From Sulfitobacter delicatus (GTDB taxonomy: Bacteria > Pseudomonadota > Alphaproteobacteria > Rhodobacterales > Rhodobacteraceae), in the NCBI RefSeq assembly GCF_900102535.1, contig NZ_FNBP01000002.1, positions 248,001 to 312,000 of the forward strand: 64,000 bases of DNA. The letters run 5' to 3'. Position numbers and translations under genes: made by a program. The notes below the pieces were generated by a model, which saw nothing but the letters and a program-made list of their open reading frames with translations, searched no databases and was not told where the DNA came from. This document shows positions 8,359-17,124 of the stretch, piece by piece. Each line of letters begins with the position of its first letter. Positions within the stretch are counted from its first letter, which is position 1.

Positions 8359-10224
8359 ATGAAGCGATTTCTTTTTGCCCCCGTGGCAGTCTTTCTGGCC
8401 CTGAGCCTGTCTCTGGCAAGTTTTGCCCGGGCGCAATCGGCAGAGGATATCGTCTGGGTGCAGATCGAGGCACTGCCCTCTTTGGCTGAGGCTACCGACC
8501 GGGCGCGCGCTTATGACACGCTGCTGGATGACGTAAGCGGCTTTTCCTTGGGCGGCGGCTGGTATGGTATCGCGGTCGGTCCCTACCGCCGGGCAGATGC
8601 GCAATTGGTGCGACGCTCCTACGTGCGCGACGGTCTGGTGCCGCGTGACAGCTTCATTCAACAGTCGAGTCGTTTCCGCCAGCAGTTCTGGCCCGTGGGT
8701 GCCAATGTGCTCGACACTGATCAGGTTGATCCTCCCGCAAATGTAGCTCCCGGCACTCAGGAAGAGGTCGCGTCGGGCAGCAACACACCGTCGGTGACGA
8801 CAACCCCGCTTGATCCGGCCACCGGGGCTGAGGAAGACAGCACAACTGTTGCTGATAACAGCACGGCGGCAGAGCCCGAAACCACTACGCCCGCCGAACC
8901 GGAAGAAACCCTCGCCGAAGCGCGCCGCTCTGAACGGGAGTTGGACGGCCAAGAACGTCGCGCCCTGCAGATCGCACTGAAATGGGCCGGTTTTTATGAC
9001 GCGGCAATCGACGGCGCCTTTGGCCGCGGCACGCGCGGCTCCATGCGCGCTTGGCAAGAGGCCAACGGCTATGAGGGCACCGGTGTTCTGACCACACGTC
9101 AGCGCGCAGCGCTGCTCGGCCAATACAATGCGGTTCTCAACGGTCTGGGCATGGAAGTCGTACGCGACGACAAAGCCGGGATCGAAATTGTGATGCCCAC
9201 TGCCGAAGTGTCCTTTACCCGCTATGAGCCGCCCTTCGCCCATTACGACGAAAGCGGCAACATCGGCGCTCGGGTACTGCTAATCAGCCAGCCGGGTGAC
9301 CGCGACACGCTCTATGGTCTTTACGACATCATGCAGACGTTGGAGATCGTCCCCCTCGAAGGCCCCCGCGAGCGCAAGCGCGATTCCTTTGAACTGATCG
9401 GCGAAAACGGCAGCATCGTCAGCCAGACACAGGTGTCGCTGGAGAACGGCCAGATCAAAGGCTTTACCCTCATTTGGCCCGCAGGTGACGAAGACCGTCG
9501 CCGCCGCGTGGTCGCCGAGATGTCGCAAAGCCTGACCCGCCTTCCCGGCGTATTGGACCCGGCTGCGGGCGATAGCGAAGCGCAGGCGATTGATCTGGTC
9601 GCCGGCCTGCAAATCCGTCAGCCCAAGATCTCCCGCAGTGGGTTCTTTGTGGACACCAAGGGGACAGTGGTCACGACCAATGAAGTTGTTGGCGCCTGTA
9701 CCCGCGTGACCCTGGACGAAGACACCGAAGCGCAGGTCTTGGTTTCGGACAAAGACAGCGGCCTCGCGCTGTTGAAGCCTGAGAGCACCCTGGCTCCGTT
9801 GGCCGTGGCCCAGTTCAGCAGCCAAGCCCCCCGCTTGCAATCCGAAGTCTCGGTCGCGGGCTATTCTTACGGTGGTGTTTTGAGTGCTGCGACGCTGACC
9901 TTCGGCAACCTGTCAGACCTCAAAGGCCTGAACGGCGAAGAGGGCCTCAAGCGCTTGGATATGAAAGCCCAACCCGGCGATGCGGGTGGTCCGGTGTTTG
10001 ACGAAAGAGGCCATGTCGTCGGCATGCTCCTACCCCGCGCAGAAGGGGACCGGAAACTGCCCGAGGACGTGAGCTTTGCCCTCGACAGTGCCGCAATCCG
10101 CGGCGCGGCGCAGGAAGCCGGGATCAGCCTAGAGACCGGACAGGGCGCCGCGACAACCATCGCCCCGCGCGACCTGACGCTGCAGGCGCAGGGCATGACG
10201 GTACTGGTCAGCTGCTGGGAGTGA
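8359..10224 (+). CDS. Secreted peptidoglycan-binding protein with a probably inactive trypsin-like domain
   Basis: A 621-aa exported protein. It has a signal peptide (residues 1-25, cleavage after ARA), a SPOR-like region about 30-110, a Thr/Glu-rich linker 120-195, a PG_binding_1 domain 197-252 (GFYDAAIDGAFGRGTRG) and a C-terminal HtrA/trypsin fold about 412-580. The catalytic residues are missing. The TNxHV motif reads TTNEVV (Glu442 where His is expected), and GNSGGP reads GDAGGP (Ala542 for the nucleophile Ser). The Asp of DxALL is kept as KDSGLALL. I read it as a cell-wall-binding pseudoprotease, perhaps a scaffold or sensor. The ATG at 8359 is preferred to a GTG two codons upstream because of the ribosome-site spacing. 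A terminator follows. Confidence 0.8.
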   Translation: MKRFLFAPVAVFLALSLSLASFARAQSAEDIVWVQIEALPSLAEATDRARAYDTLLDDVSGFSLGGGWYGIAVGPYRRADAQLVRRSYVRDGLVPRDSFIQQSSRFRQQFWPVGANVLDTDQVDPPANVAPGTQEEVASGSNTPSVTTTPLDPATGAEEDSTTVADNSTAAEPETTTPAEPEETLAEARRSERELDGQERRALQIALKWAGFYDAAIDGAFGRGTRGSMRAWQEANGYEGTGVLTTRQRAALLGQYNAVLNGLGMEVVRDDKAGIEIVMPTAEVSFTRYEPPFAHYDESGNIGARVLLISQPGDRDTLYGLYDIMQTLEIVPLEGPRERKRDSFELIGENGSIVSQTQVSLENGQIKGFTLIWPAGDEDRRRRVVAEMSQSLTRLPGVLDPAAGDSEAQAIDLVAGLQIRQPKISRSGFFVDTKGTVVTTNEVVGACTRVTLDEDTEAQVLVSDKDSGLALLKPESTLAPLAVAQFSSQAPRLQSEVSVAGYSYGGVLSAATLTFGNLSDLKGLNGEEGLKRLDMKAQPGDAGGPVFDERGHVVGMLLPRAEGDRKLPEDVSFALDSAAIRGAAQEAGISLETGQGAATTIAPRDLTLQAQGMTVLVSCWE

Positions 10225-10250
10225 GCCGGAGGGCAATTACAGAAATAGTT

Positions 10251-10278
10251 GGGGCGGCGCTGTTGGTGCCGCCCTTTT
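10251..10278 (+). terminator. Rho-independent terminator
   Basis: GGGCGGC (10252-10258) pairs with GCCGCCC (10268-10274) around a 9-base loop and is followed by TTTT. It lies 27 bp after the pseudoprotease gene. Confidence 0.8.
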
Positions 10279-10423
10279 CAGTCCTAAGAGACGAACGCAG
10301 AGGTTTCGCAGTTGCGAATGTTTCCATGCTTAGCCTTCCTAGGCGTCGGCAACCATTTCCTTGATCAGATGCACCCAAAACACTTTCGATTGCACCAGCA
10401 GAGCCAATCGCTAAGTTCAAGAA

Positions 10424-10960
10424 ATGACAGTCACTCTTCCCCTGCACATCCGCGCCGCCGAACCGACGGACGCCGCAGCGATCACAGCGCTGATCAACTT
10501 GCCGAAGGTCCGCCATGGCACTTTACAGATGCCTTATGAGCCGAGCGCGCGAGTGTTCCGCCGAATTGCCGAAAACACAAACAGCCACCTTCTTGTTGGA
10601 TCGGTTCAAGATCACGGTGACGGCTCAACTGTCGTAGCCTATGGCGGGCTGTTCCCCGGCACCCGGCGGCGCGCGCATGTTGGTGAGGTTTTTATGCTCG
10701 TTCACGACGATCATGTCGGTCGGGGTTATGGTAGTTCATTACTCAGCGCCCTTATTGACCTCGCTGACAATTGGCTTGGGCTGCGGCGCTTGGAATTGGA
10801 TGTGAACGTCGACAATTCCGGCGCGATCCATCTTTACAAGAAACATGGTTTCGAAATTGAAGGAACAAAGCGCGGCGACACGATAAGAAGCGGCTATCTT
10901 ATTGATGCGCATATCATGGGAAGGCTTAGTCAGGGTTTGGACCGTCAGTCGGCAGAATAA
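10424..10960 (+). CDS. GNAT family N-acetyltransferase
   Basis: A 178-aa cytosolic protein of the GNAT fold. The acetyl-CoA-binding motif A is clear (FMLVHDDHVGRGYGSSLL), followed by LELDVNVDNSGAIHLYKKHG and FEIEGTKRG. This arrangement is close to YhhY/RimJ-type acetyltransferases acting on amino acids or small amines. The substrate cannot be read from the sequence. It stands alone between a terminator and the convergent trkH gene. Confidence 0.88.
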   Translation: MTVTLPLHIRAAEPTDAAAITALINLPKVRHGTLQMPYEPSARVFRRIAENTNSHLLVGSVQDHGDGSTVVAYGGLFPGTRRRAHVGEVFMLVHDDHVGRGYGSSLLSALIDLADNWLGLRRLELDVNVDNSGAIHLYKKHGFEIEGTKRGDTIRSGYLIDAHIMGRLSQGLDRQSAE

Positions 10961-11004
10961 CCACCGTTCTGCAGTGTGTTTTCCTACGTTCTTCAGGCCT
11001 TAGA

Positions 11005-12453
11005 TCAGGCCCGCCAGAACTTCGCAGTGAACATGACATAGACCGCCAAGAGCTCTAGTCGCCCGATCAGCATCGCGATGATGAGGATCCATTTGGCCGT
11101 GTCATTCAGGCTGCCAAAGTTACCTGCAGGCCCAATAATAGGGCCCAACCCCGGCCCGATATTCGCCAGTGCCGCAGAAGCACCTGAGATTGATGTCACG
11201 AAGTCCAATCCTGTCAGGCTTAGCGCAACCGAGATCAGTCCGAGGGACACCACAAAGAACATGAAGAAGGACATCACCGAGCTCAACACATCCCCGCCCA
11301 CTGGACGCCCGTCATAGCGTGGTGTGAATATACCGTGGGGCGAGCGGATGCGGCGCAGCTGGGCGCGGATCGAGGCGAAGAGCAGTTGATAGCGGAAGAT
11401 CTTGATCGAGCAGGTGGTTGAGCCCGCGCAGCCCCCGATCAGCCCGATGAAGAAGAACAGCGCGACAGCGAACGGCCCCCATGTCATATAGTCCGCCGAG
11501 GCGTAGCCGGTGCCCGAGATGATAGAGGTGATGTTGAACAGCGCTTCACGCAGCATCTGCTCCCATTCGTAGCTGAAGGTTCCCCGCAGCAGAACAAATG
11601 CCACGCCCACCAACACAGCCAGCGTAAGCAGAAACCCCCGCACCTGTGGATCGCGGTGCAGCGCCACTGGGTTGCCGTTAATTAGCTGCACATAGCGTAC
11701 GAAAGGCAGCGCGGCGAGGATCATAAAGAGCGCAGCTACATATTCCGCAGGGCCGGAGAATGTGCTGAAGGAGGCGTCATAGTTAGAAAACCCTCCGGTC
11801 GAGACGGTGGTGAGCGCATGGACCGTGGCGTCAAAAGTGCTCATGCCAAGGGCGAGATAGCTCAGCACACAGGCCAGTGTCAGCCAGACATAGATCACCG
11901 AGATCTGGGTGGCGATTTGACCGGCGCGGGGGAGGATTTTGCCAAAGGTGTCAAAGGATTCGGATTTAAAAATTTGCATCCCGCCGACGCGCAACTCAGG
12001 CAAAAACACCATGGCAACAACAATGATGCCGATGCCGCCCAGCCATTGCAGAATGCCGCGCCAGATCAGCAAGCCTTTGGGCAGCGCCTCAAGGCCCGAA
12101 AGAACCGTGGCGCCGGTGGTGGTTAGCCCTGACATCGCCTCAAAAACTGCATCCGTGATTGAGGCTTCGGTCGCACCAAGGACAAAAGGAATGGCGCCAA
12201 AAAGCGGCAGCATCAACCAGACCCCGGTGGTCAGCATAAAGGTCTGTTGAATCGTTAGCCCTTCGCGCACGCCATTGGCGCTGGCCAGAGCAATCATACC
12301 GCCACTGAGCATGGTGATGACGGCGCTTTCGACAAAGACCCACCACTGGCCCCGCCCCTCGGCCAGATCAACGAGGATCGGCACGATCATGGCAAAGCCC
12401 AGCACGGCCACCAAGAGGCCCACGACATATCCGACGGGTCGTATATCCAACAT
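11005..12453 (-). CDS. trkH: TrkH family K+ uptake membrane subunit
   Basis: This 482-aa protein is the channel-forming subunit of a Trk/Ktr potassium importer. Four pore-loop motifs that line the selectivity filter are visible: SGLTTTGATVL, TTVSTGGFSNY, SIISGTGYASADY and ALANIGPGLGP, between pairs of membrane helices. I start it at the ATG at 12453 (MLDIRPVGYVVG), which matches the usual N-terminus. A longer reading would need a TTG without a ribosome site. No trkA lies next to it in the window. Confidence 0.93.
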   Translation of the reverse strand: MLDIRPVGYVVGLLVAVLGFAMIVPILVDLAEGRGQWWVFVESAVITMLSGGMIALASANGVREGLTIQQTFMLTTGVWLMLPLFGAIPFVLGATEASITDAVFEAMSGLTTTGATVLSGLEALPKGLLIWRGILQWLGGIGIIVVAMVFLPELRVGGMQIFKSESFDTFGKILPRAGQIATQISVIYVWLTLACVLSYLALGMSTFDATVHALTTVSTGGFSNYDASFSTFSGPAEYVAALFMILAALPFVRYVQLINGNPVALHRDPQVRGFLLTLAVLVGVAFVLLRGTFSYEWEQMLREALFNITSIISGTGYASADYMTWGPFAVALFFFIGLIGGCAGSTTCSIKIFRYQLLFASIRAQLRRIRSPHGIFTPRYDGRPVGGDVLSSVMSFFMFFVVSLGLISVALSLTGLDFVTSISGASAALANIGPGLGPIIGPAGNFGSLNDTAKWILIIAMLIGRLELLAVYVMFTAKFWRA

Positions 12454-12535
12454 GGGCGCAGCGTTGGCTTGGCCGCTCGCTCCTGTCAAGCGGCGACGGG
12501 TGCAGGGTGAATTTTGCCCGGCACCCGTGGCAGGT

Positions 12536-12784
12536 TTAGATGTAGTAGAGGTCTTTAAAGACGTGATGCACGATCTCGTCGCGCTTCAGTCCGAGGTCGG
12601 CCAGTTCGGCATCGCTTTTGGCTTGCAGGCGTTGGACCTGCTCATAGCGATGATGCGCGGTCGAGCCCGTCATGATGCCATGGCCAATCCCTGCGAAGAA
12701 GCGGCGCAGACCAGCGCCGGCACGGCGGAGGGTATCGGTCAGCGAGAAAGTGTGGGCGGGATGAGCGGTGCTCTGGTAGGTCAT
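12536..12784 (-). CDS. DUF1127 small basic protein
   Basis: An 82-aa protein with a basic N-terminal half and the C-terminal DUF1127 signature: RLQAKSDAELADLGLKRDEI and VFKDLYYI. Proteins with this YjiS-like motif are short, Arg-rich and linked in some alphaproteobacteria to RNA turnover or phosphate and carbon metabolism. The role here is unknown. The ATG at 12784 has AAAGG upstream. It sits alone downstream of folE2, separated by the GC-rich hairpin motif at 12914. Confidence 0.85.
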   Translation of the reverse strand: MTYQSTAHPAHTFSLTDTLRRAGAGLRRFFAGIGHGIMTGSTAHHRYEQVQRLQAKSDAELADLGLKRDEIVHHVFKDLYYI

Positions 12785-12913
12785 CTGATTGCCTTTGCAA
12801 TTCTGAGTGTTTCGATGACCGGTAGATAGGCAATGCTGCGGCGCAGCAGAACCGACGTTTCTGCATAGCGGCTGGGCGTGGCTTGCAGGGCTATGGTGCG
12901 TTGAAGCATCGAT

Positions 12914-12965
12914 GCCGGGGGCCAGCCCCCGGACCCCCGAAGTATTTTTGGCCAAAAAGAATGGG
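12914..12965. repeat. GC-rich hairpin plus TTTTTGGCCAAAAA motif
   Basis: CCGGGGGC (12915-12922) faces GCCCCCGG (12925-12932). GGACCCCCGAAG and the palindrome TTTTTGGCCAAAAA follow, leading into AGAATGGG. A second, diverged copy with the same order (C-run, GGATATATTTGGCTAAAAAGAG, AATGGG) lies after sdaA at 36620-36683. The pair looks like a dispersed intergenic element that could act as a transcription terminator or REP-like unit. Confidence 0.6.
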
Positions 12966-12983
12966 GCGTGGAGGAGCTGAGGA

Positions 12984-14075
12984 CTAACCGACGTGGAAGA
13001 GGGTATTGAAGAGTTTCGGATCAATGCTCTCAGCCGCGAAGGTTTCGCCTTGGGTCAGGATGCTGATCGCATCGTGACTGTGCAGGCTTTCTTGATGGCT
13101 GGCGACGATGCGGAAGTCTCCGACCCGGTCTTCGGCCAACAGTTGCTCGCAGAACAGGCGCGCGGCGTCTTCGACAAAGATTGGGTTGGCCGCGTTCAAC
13201 TCGGCAAAGGCCTGTTCATCTTCGCGTTTGACCATGACTTGTGTCTCGGTCGGTACGGCGCGGCGACACAGGTCGATGAGATCTTCGAACCAGAGGCAAT
13301 CGCCCGCGTCCAGTGTCTCGACCGATATGCGCGCTACGGACCGTTGCGAATGCGGCGTGGCAAGCTGGCCCCGGGTCTGGCGGGCATGTTCGCTGAGTTC
13401 CAGTGAGCATGGGCAGGTGCTGGAATAGACGTAGTCGAGATGGATGAGCTTTTTGCGTTTCCCACCCTGCTCGACCAATTCAAGGGCGATATCGTAGTAT
13501 TGGTACCCCGTTAGACCGGAGCGCAGGCTGCCGATTTTCATCGGGAAGGAGAAGCGCATCTGGATACGGGCGTCGAGGCTTTCGAGGTCTGCTTTATAGT
13601 CATCCAGCGCTGCCTCAATGACTTCAAAGCTGAAGGTGGCCTCAGCATGGCGGTAGAAACTGCGCATGATCCGGGACATGTTGATGCCCTTCTTCTCAGC
13701 GTCCAGTGATACCGAGCCGGTCACGGATGTCTCAAGCTGCAGGTCCCCGCCCTCGCGGCTGCGGTAGCGGATCGGCAGGCGAAAGTTCGAGATGCCCACG
13801 TGCTGGATCAATTGTTGCGCGCCGCGGATCAGGCTGGCCGGGCCGTTTTGCAGATCCGGCAAAGTGGCCATGTAATTGGCGCCGGCGGTGAAATCCGACG
13901 GATAGGCACGGCTGAGCGTTGGGTAGTCAGACGGCGCGAGCATGCGGGACATGGCAGGGTCGAGGGCGGCCAGTTCTGCCGGGGTCGCTGTCTCGGCCCA
14001 TGCGCGCAACGTATTGAGCGCAGCCTCGGCCGCCTCCCGGTCGGGTGTCTCAGACACCTCTGTCACGATGTTCAT
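12984..14075 (-). CDS. folE2: GTP cyclohydrolase FolE2 (type IB)
   Basis: This 363-aa enzyme converts GTP to dihydroneopterin triphosphate, the first step of folate synthesis (and of queuosine-type pathways). The family motif YSSTCPCSLELS with the metal-binding Cys, HSQRSVARISVE, and the C-terminal VASHQESLHSHDA are present. FolE2 replaces the zinc enzyme FolE in many bacteria and tolerates other metals. The gene is preceded by a perfect inverted repeat at 14087-14123 that could be an operator or a leader hairpin. It lies downstream of metZ on the same strand, 77 bp away. Confidence 0.95.
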   Translation of the reverse strand: MNIVTEVSETPDREAAEAALNTLRAWAETATPAELAALDPAMSRMLAPSDYPTLSRAYPSDFTAGANYMATLPDLQNGPASLIRGAQQLIQHVGISNFRLPIRYRSREGGDLQLETSVTGSVSLDAEKKGINMSRIMRSFYRHAEATFSFEVIEAALDDYKADLESLDARIQMRFSFPMKIGSLRSGLTGYQYYDIALELVEQGGKRKKLIHLDYVYSSTCPCSLELSEHARQTRGQLATPHSQRSVARISVETLDAGDCLWFEDLIDLCRRAVPTETQVMVKREDEQAFAELNAANPIFVEDAARLFCEQLLAEDRVGDFRIVASHQESLHSHDAISILTQGETFAAESIDPKLFNTLFHVG

Positions 14076-14086
14076 AGCGCGGCCCT

Positions 14087-14123
14087 CCGGTCTAACCCCT
14101 TCAATGTATGACGCTTAGACCGG
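14087..14123 (-). promoter_or_regulatory. Perfect 9-bp inverted repeat upstream of folE2
   Basis: CCGGTCTAA (14087-14095) and TTAGACCGG (14115-14123) are exact inverse copies with 19 bases between them, 11 bp upstream of the folE2 start. There is no T-run, so a terminator for metZ is less likely than an operator or a leader hairpin covering the folE2 start. Confidence 0.5.
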
Positions 14124-14152
14124 AAATGCCACTGCGGCTGCGACACTTCGCG

Positions 14153-15343
14153 TCAGGCTTGCGCCGCCACATCCAGCGCTTGTAGCAAATCGGCCTTTAG
14201 ATCGCCGACATGCTCTAGCCCGACACTGACCCGGATCAAGCCGGGGGTAATGCCGAGCAAGTCCTTGGTTTCCTGTGGCAAACGCTGATGCGTGGTGGTC
14301 GCGGGATGGGTCAGGATGGTCTTGGCATCGCCAAGGTTATTCGAGATGATCCCGACCTTCAGTGCGTTCAAAAAGGCAAAGGCTGCCGCTTTACCGCCTT
14401 TGAGGTCAATCGACAGCACCGTGCCGCCAGCCCCCATCTGATCCATGACCAAGGCGTGTTGCGGATGTGCCGCAAGACCGGGGTAGATGACGCGGGCCAA
14501 GGCGTCGTGGCCGCTCAGCGCCTCGGCCAATGTCTGAGCGCTCGCCGCTTGCGCGCGGACGCGCAGGTCGATGGTCTCCAGCCCTTTCAGCATGATCCAG
14601 GCGGTGAAGGGGCTCATCGAGCCGCCGGTGTGCTTCATGTATGGTTCGAGCGTGCCGCGGATGAAGTCGCGGCTGCCCAGCACCACACCACCAAGCGCAC
14701 GCCCCTGCCCGTCGATATGTTTGGTGGCGGAATAGACGACCACATCCGCGCCTTGGGAAATGGCACGGGAAAAGACTGGCGTGGCGAAGACATTGTCGAC
14801 CACAACAAGCGCGCCCTTGGCATGGGCCAGTTTGGCGACGGCCTCGATGTCGATGACCTCAAGCGTGGGGTTGGCGACGGATTCGAAAAAGACGGCGCGG
14901 GTGTTGTCGCGGATCGCGGCTTCCCAAGCGCCAAGATCGCTGCCGTCAACAAAGGTCACCTCGACCCCGTAGCGGCCAAGAATTTCTTCCAAAACATAGA
15001 TACAGGAGCCAAAGAGCGCCCGGGCTGACACGACATGATCGCCCGCTTTGAGCATCGAGATCAGCGCGCCAGAGACCGCTGCCATCCCGCTGGCCGTGGC
15101 GAAAGCGTCTTCAGCCCCTTCCAGTGCGGCGATACGTTCTTCGAACATGGCGACCGTTGGGTTGCCGTAGCGCGCATAGATGAACTCGTCCGGGCCGATC
15201 TCTTCGAACCGTGCTTCGGCCTGTTCGGCGCTGTCATAGACAAAGCCCTGCGTGAGGTAGATCGCCTCGCTGACCTCGCCATATTGGCTGCGGCGGGTGC
15301 CTGCGTGGATCGCCTGCGTGCGCGGGTGCCGGTCATTGCTCAT
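14153..15343 (-). CDS. metZ: O-succinylhomoserine sulfhydrylase (PLP-dependent)
   Basis: This 396-aa enzyme of the Cys/Met metabolism PLP family makes homocysteine from an acylated homoserine and sulfide. The PLP lysine lies in VVYSATKHIDGQGR, with YARYGNPTVAMFEERIAALEGAE, ATASGMAAVSGAL and THPATTTHQRL. The SAM-II riboswitch in its leader supports the methionine-pathway assignment. The start is the ATG at 15343 with GAAGGG upstream. The longer open frame to 15436 overlaps the riboswitch and is not coding. Whether it uses succinyl or acetyl homoserine cannot be decided from the sequence. Confidence 0.92.
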   Translation of the reverse strand: MSNDRHPRTQAIHAGTRRSQYGEVSEAIYLTQGFVYDSAEQAEARFEEIGPDEFIYARYGNPTVAMFEERIAALEGAEDAFATASGMAAVSGALISMLKAGDHVVSARALFGSCIYVLEEILGRYGVEVTFVDGSDLGAWEAAIRDNTRAVFFESVANPTLEVIDIEAVAKLAHAKGALVVVDNVFATPVFSRAISQGADVVVYSATKHIDGQGRALGGVVLGSRDFIRGTLEPYMKHTGGSMSPFTAWIMLKGLETIDLRVRAQAASAQTLAEALSGHDALARVIYPGLAAHPQHALVMDQMGAGGTVLSIDLKGGKAAAFAFLNALKVGIISNNLGDAKTILTHPATTTHQRLPQETKDLLGITPGLIRVSVGLEHVGDLKADLLQALDVAAQA

Positions 15344-15377
15344 ATCATCATCCCTTCGGCCCGACATTGCGGGCAAT

Positions 15378-15412
15378 AAAAAACCCCAGACGCGGCCAAG
15401 CGAAAGGGGTCT
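15378..15412 (-). terminator. Terminator-like hairpin of the SAM-II expression platform
   Basis: On the minus strand ACCCC and GGGGT form a stem followed by a T-run (TTTTTT), between the riboswitch aptamer and the metZ ribosome site. It would end transcription when SAM is bound. Confidence 0.7.
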
Positions 15413-15420
15413 TTCATCCT

Positions 15421-15475
15421 GACCTTTTAGCGGCATGTTTTACGTGGCCCACAATCCGGTAACAAATCGCCACGC
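15421..15475 (-). ncRNA. SAM-II riboswitch (SAM_alpha) in the metZ leader
   Basis: On the minus strand CGTGGC pairs with GCCACG around GATTTGTTACCGGATTGTGG. ACGTAAAACATGCCGCTAAAAGG follows, the conserved SAM-II pseudoknot tail. This aptamer class binds S-adenosylmethionine and turns off methionine genes in alphaproteobacteria. It lies just after a good promoter and before a terminator-like stem. Confidence 0.88.
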
Positions 15476-15480
15476 GGCGT

Positions 15481-15509
15481 GGATTACGCCGCTGCGCCCT
15501 GCAGGTCAA
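15481..15509 (-). promoter_or_regulatory. Sigma70-type promoter of metZ
   Basis: On the minus strand TTGACC (15509-15504), a 17-base spacer and TAATCC (15486-15481) match a vegetative promoter. Transcription would start almost exactly at the first base of the riboswitch aptamer. Confidence 0.7.
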
Positions 15510-15542
15510 CAACTTCGATACGGTCAGAGCTAATTTGCGGTG

Positions 15543-16148
15543 TCAGCTCTGGTCTTTCTTCTCACCGTAGGCTTCGAACAGTTTGCTCTGCGCCATGAAG
15601 AAGACAAAGATCGCAGCCGTGAGACCAAAAGTTTTGAAGTACACCCAAGTATCAGTCGAGAAGAAGCGCCAGATTAGTTCGTTCGCCAGTGCCAGACCAA
15701 AGAAGAAAATCATCAGACGCTTTGTTAGAAGCATCCAGCCCTCGTCTTGCAAAGGCATCATCTCTTCCATGACATATTTCAGGTAAGACTGTCCGCGCAT
15801 CAACCCCACGGCCAAAATGCCGCCAAAGAGGATATAGATCAGCGTCGGCTTCATTTTGAAGAAGCGGTCATCGTTGAGCCAGACCGACAGTCCGCCAAAA
15901 ATCACTACGAGAACCACAGTCGCCACCTGCATCCGGCTGATCTTGCCCGTCAGCGCCCAAAGCGCGCCGGTGGCCAGTACCAGCAGCGGCACAAACATCG
16001 CGGTGACCACGATGAACCCGTCGTATTCCGTGCCAGCGAAGCTGTAGGTGTTATCCTTCAGCCATAGATAGGCGACGAGGAAGGCCAGCACCGGCCCGTA
16101 TTCCAGCGCCGCACGCAACATGGGGTTGATCTCTCTTGGTTCTGACAT
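15543..16148 (-). CDS. yciB: Inner-membrane septation-type protein YciB/IspZ
   Basis: A 201-aa protein with five to six membrane helices and the family landmarks: LEYGPVLAFLVAYLW, KPTLIYILFGGILAVGL, TKRLMIFFFGLALANELIWR and KTFGLTAAIFVFFMAQ. YciB proteins affect cell envelope integrity and septation. The mechanism is not settled. The start has GAAGGAGC upstream. The preceding DMT transporter gene ends only 10 bp away on the same strand, so the two are likely cotranscribed. Confidence 0.9.
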   Translation of the reverse strand: MSEPREINPMLRAALEYGPVLAFLVAYLWLKDNTYSFAGTEYDGFIVVTAMFVPLLVLATGALWALTGKISRMQVATVVLVVIFGGLSVWLNDDRFFKMKPTLIYILFGGILAVGLMRGQSYLKYVMEEMMPLQDEGWMLLTKRLMIFFFGLALANELIWRFFSTDTWVYFKTFGLTAAIFVFFMAQSKLFEAYGEKKDQS

Positions 16149-16158
16149 GCCTGCTCCT

Positions 16159-17061
16159 TCAGCCGCCCATTTCTACAATCACCGCCCCGGCTGCGATCAG
16201 CGCCATCAGCGCGATGCGGCGCGGGCCGACGGTTTCTTTCAGCACCACCACGCCGATTAGCGCAGCGAAGACAGTGGATGTCTCGCGCAGCACCGCTGCC
16301 TCGCCCACCTTATCCAGTCGCGTGGCCAGCATCACTGACCCGAAACTCGCGAATGCGATGAACCCGCCGATCACGCCACGCAACATGAGCGGCGCCACCT
16401 CAGGCGGGTTTTCCATTCTATGCCAGCGCCGCCATGCAATCACCGGCATCACCAGCCCGTCGATCATGAAAAACCATGCGAGGAAGGTAAAAGGATCTGC
16501 CGTGGCGCGAATGCCGTAAGCGTCATATGTGGTGTAAAGCGCCACGAACAAGCCCGTGAGCACAGCAAGCCCGAGCGCCGCGTTGAGCGTATCACGGGCG
16601 GTGACGAGGTTGCGCAGGTTGTAAAGCGCCAGCCCGAAAATCCCGCTCAGCAGCACGCCGACGCCCATCCATTGCACGATATTAAACTTTTCGCCGAAGA
16701 TCAGATAGGCGCCCACCACGGCAAAAAGCGGCCCTGTGCCGCGCACCACCGGGTAAACGACCGTGTAGGCTCCTTTGGTATAGGCCCATGCCTGCAGCAG
16801 CTTGTAGAAGACGTGAATGACAAAGGCGCCGAAAAAAATGAGCCACATATGCGGTTCTGGCCAGGGCACGACGAAGAGCGAGAAAGGCGCAGCCATCAGA
16901 CCGTAAGAGGCATCAATCGCGCCGCGCGTGAGCCAGGGATCATGCCGCCCCTTTTGCAACGCACCGAATACCGCATGAAGAAACGCGGCTGAAAGCGCCA
17001 GCCAGAGCGCTGCCGTATGACCCGCTGGCGTGCCTTCGATAGATAACAGCCAGTCCGTCAT
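16159..17061 (-). CDS. EamA/DMT family transporter
   Basis: A 300-aa protein with about ten hydrophobic helices and two EamA repeats, one ending in YLIFGEKFNIVQWMGVGVLL and one in IGVVVLKETVGPRRIAL. The repeats mark drug/metabolite exporters of the inner membrane. The substrate cannot be inferred. It lies just upstream of yciB on the same strand and is divergent from mgtC. Confidence 0.88.
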   Translation of the reverse strand: MTDWLLSIEGTPAGHTAALWLALSAAFLHAVFGALQKGRHDPWLTRGAIDASYGLMAAPFSLFVVPWPEPHMWLIFFGAFVIHVFYKLLQAWAYTKGAYTVVYPVVRGTGPLFAVVGAYLIFGEKFNIVQWMGVGVLLSGIFGLALYNLRNLVTARDTLNAALGLAVLTGLFVALYTTYDAYGIRATADPFTFLAWFFMIDGLVMPVIAWRRWHRMENPPEVAPLMLRGVIGGFIAFASFGSVMLATRLDKVGEAAVLRETSTVFAALIGVVVLKETVGPRRIALMALIAAGAVIVEMGG

Positions 17062-17124
17062 TGGGGAACTACCCGGGCTACGAGCAGTTTACTCTTCAAA
17101 GTCTTCTCAATCCACGGAATTTCA

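Noticed and set aside
8257-9243. 328-codon minus frame
   Set aside because: Antisense to the pseudoprotease gene.
15344-15436. Longer metZ start
   Set aside because: It would translate the riboswitch and terminator stem. The ATG at 15343 has a proper ribosome site.
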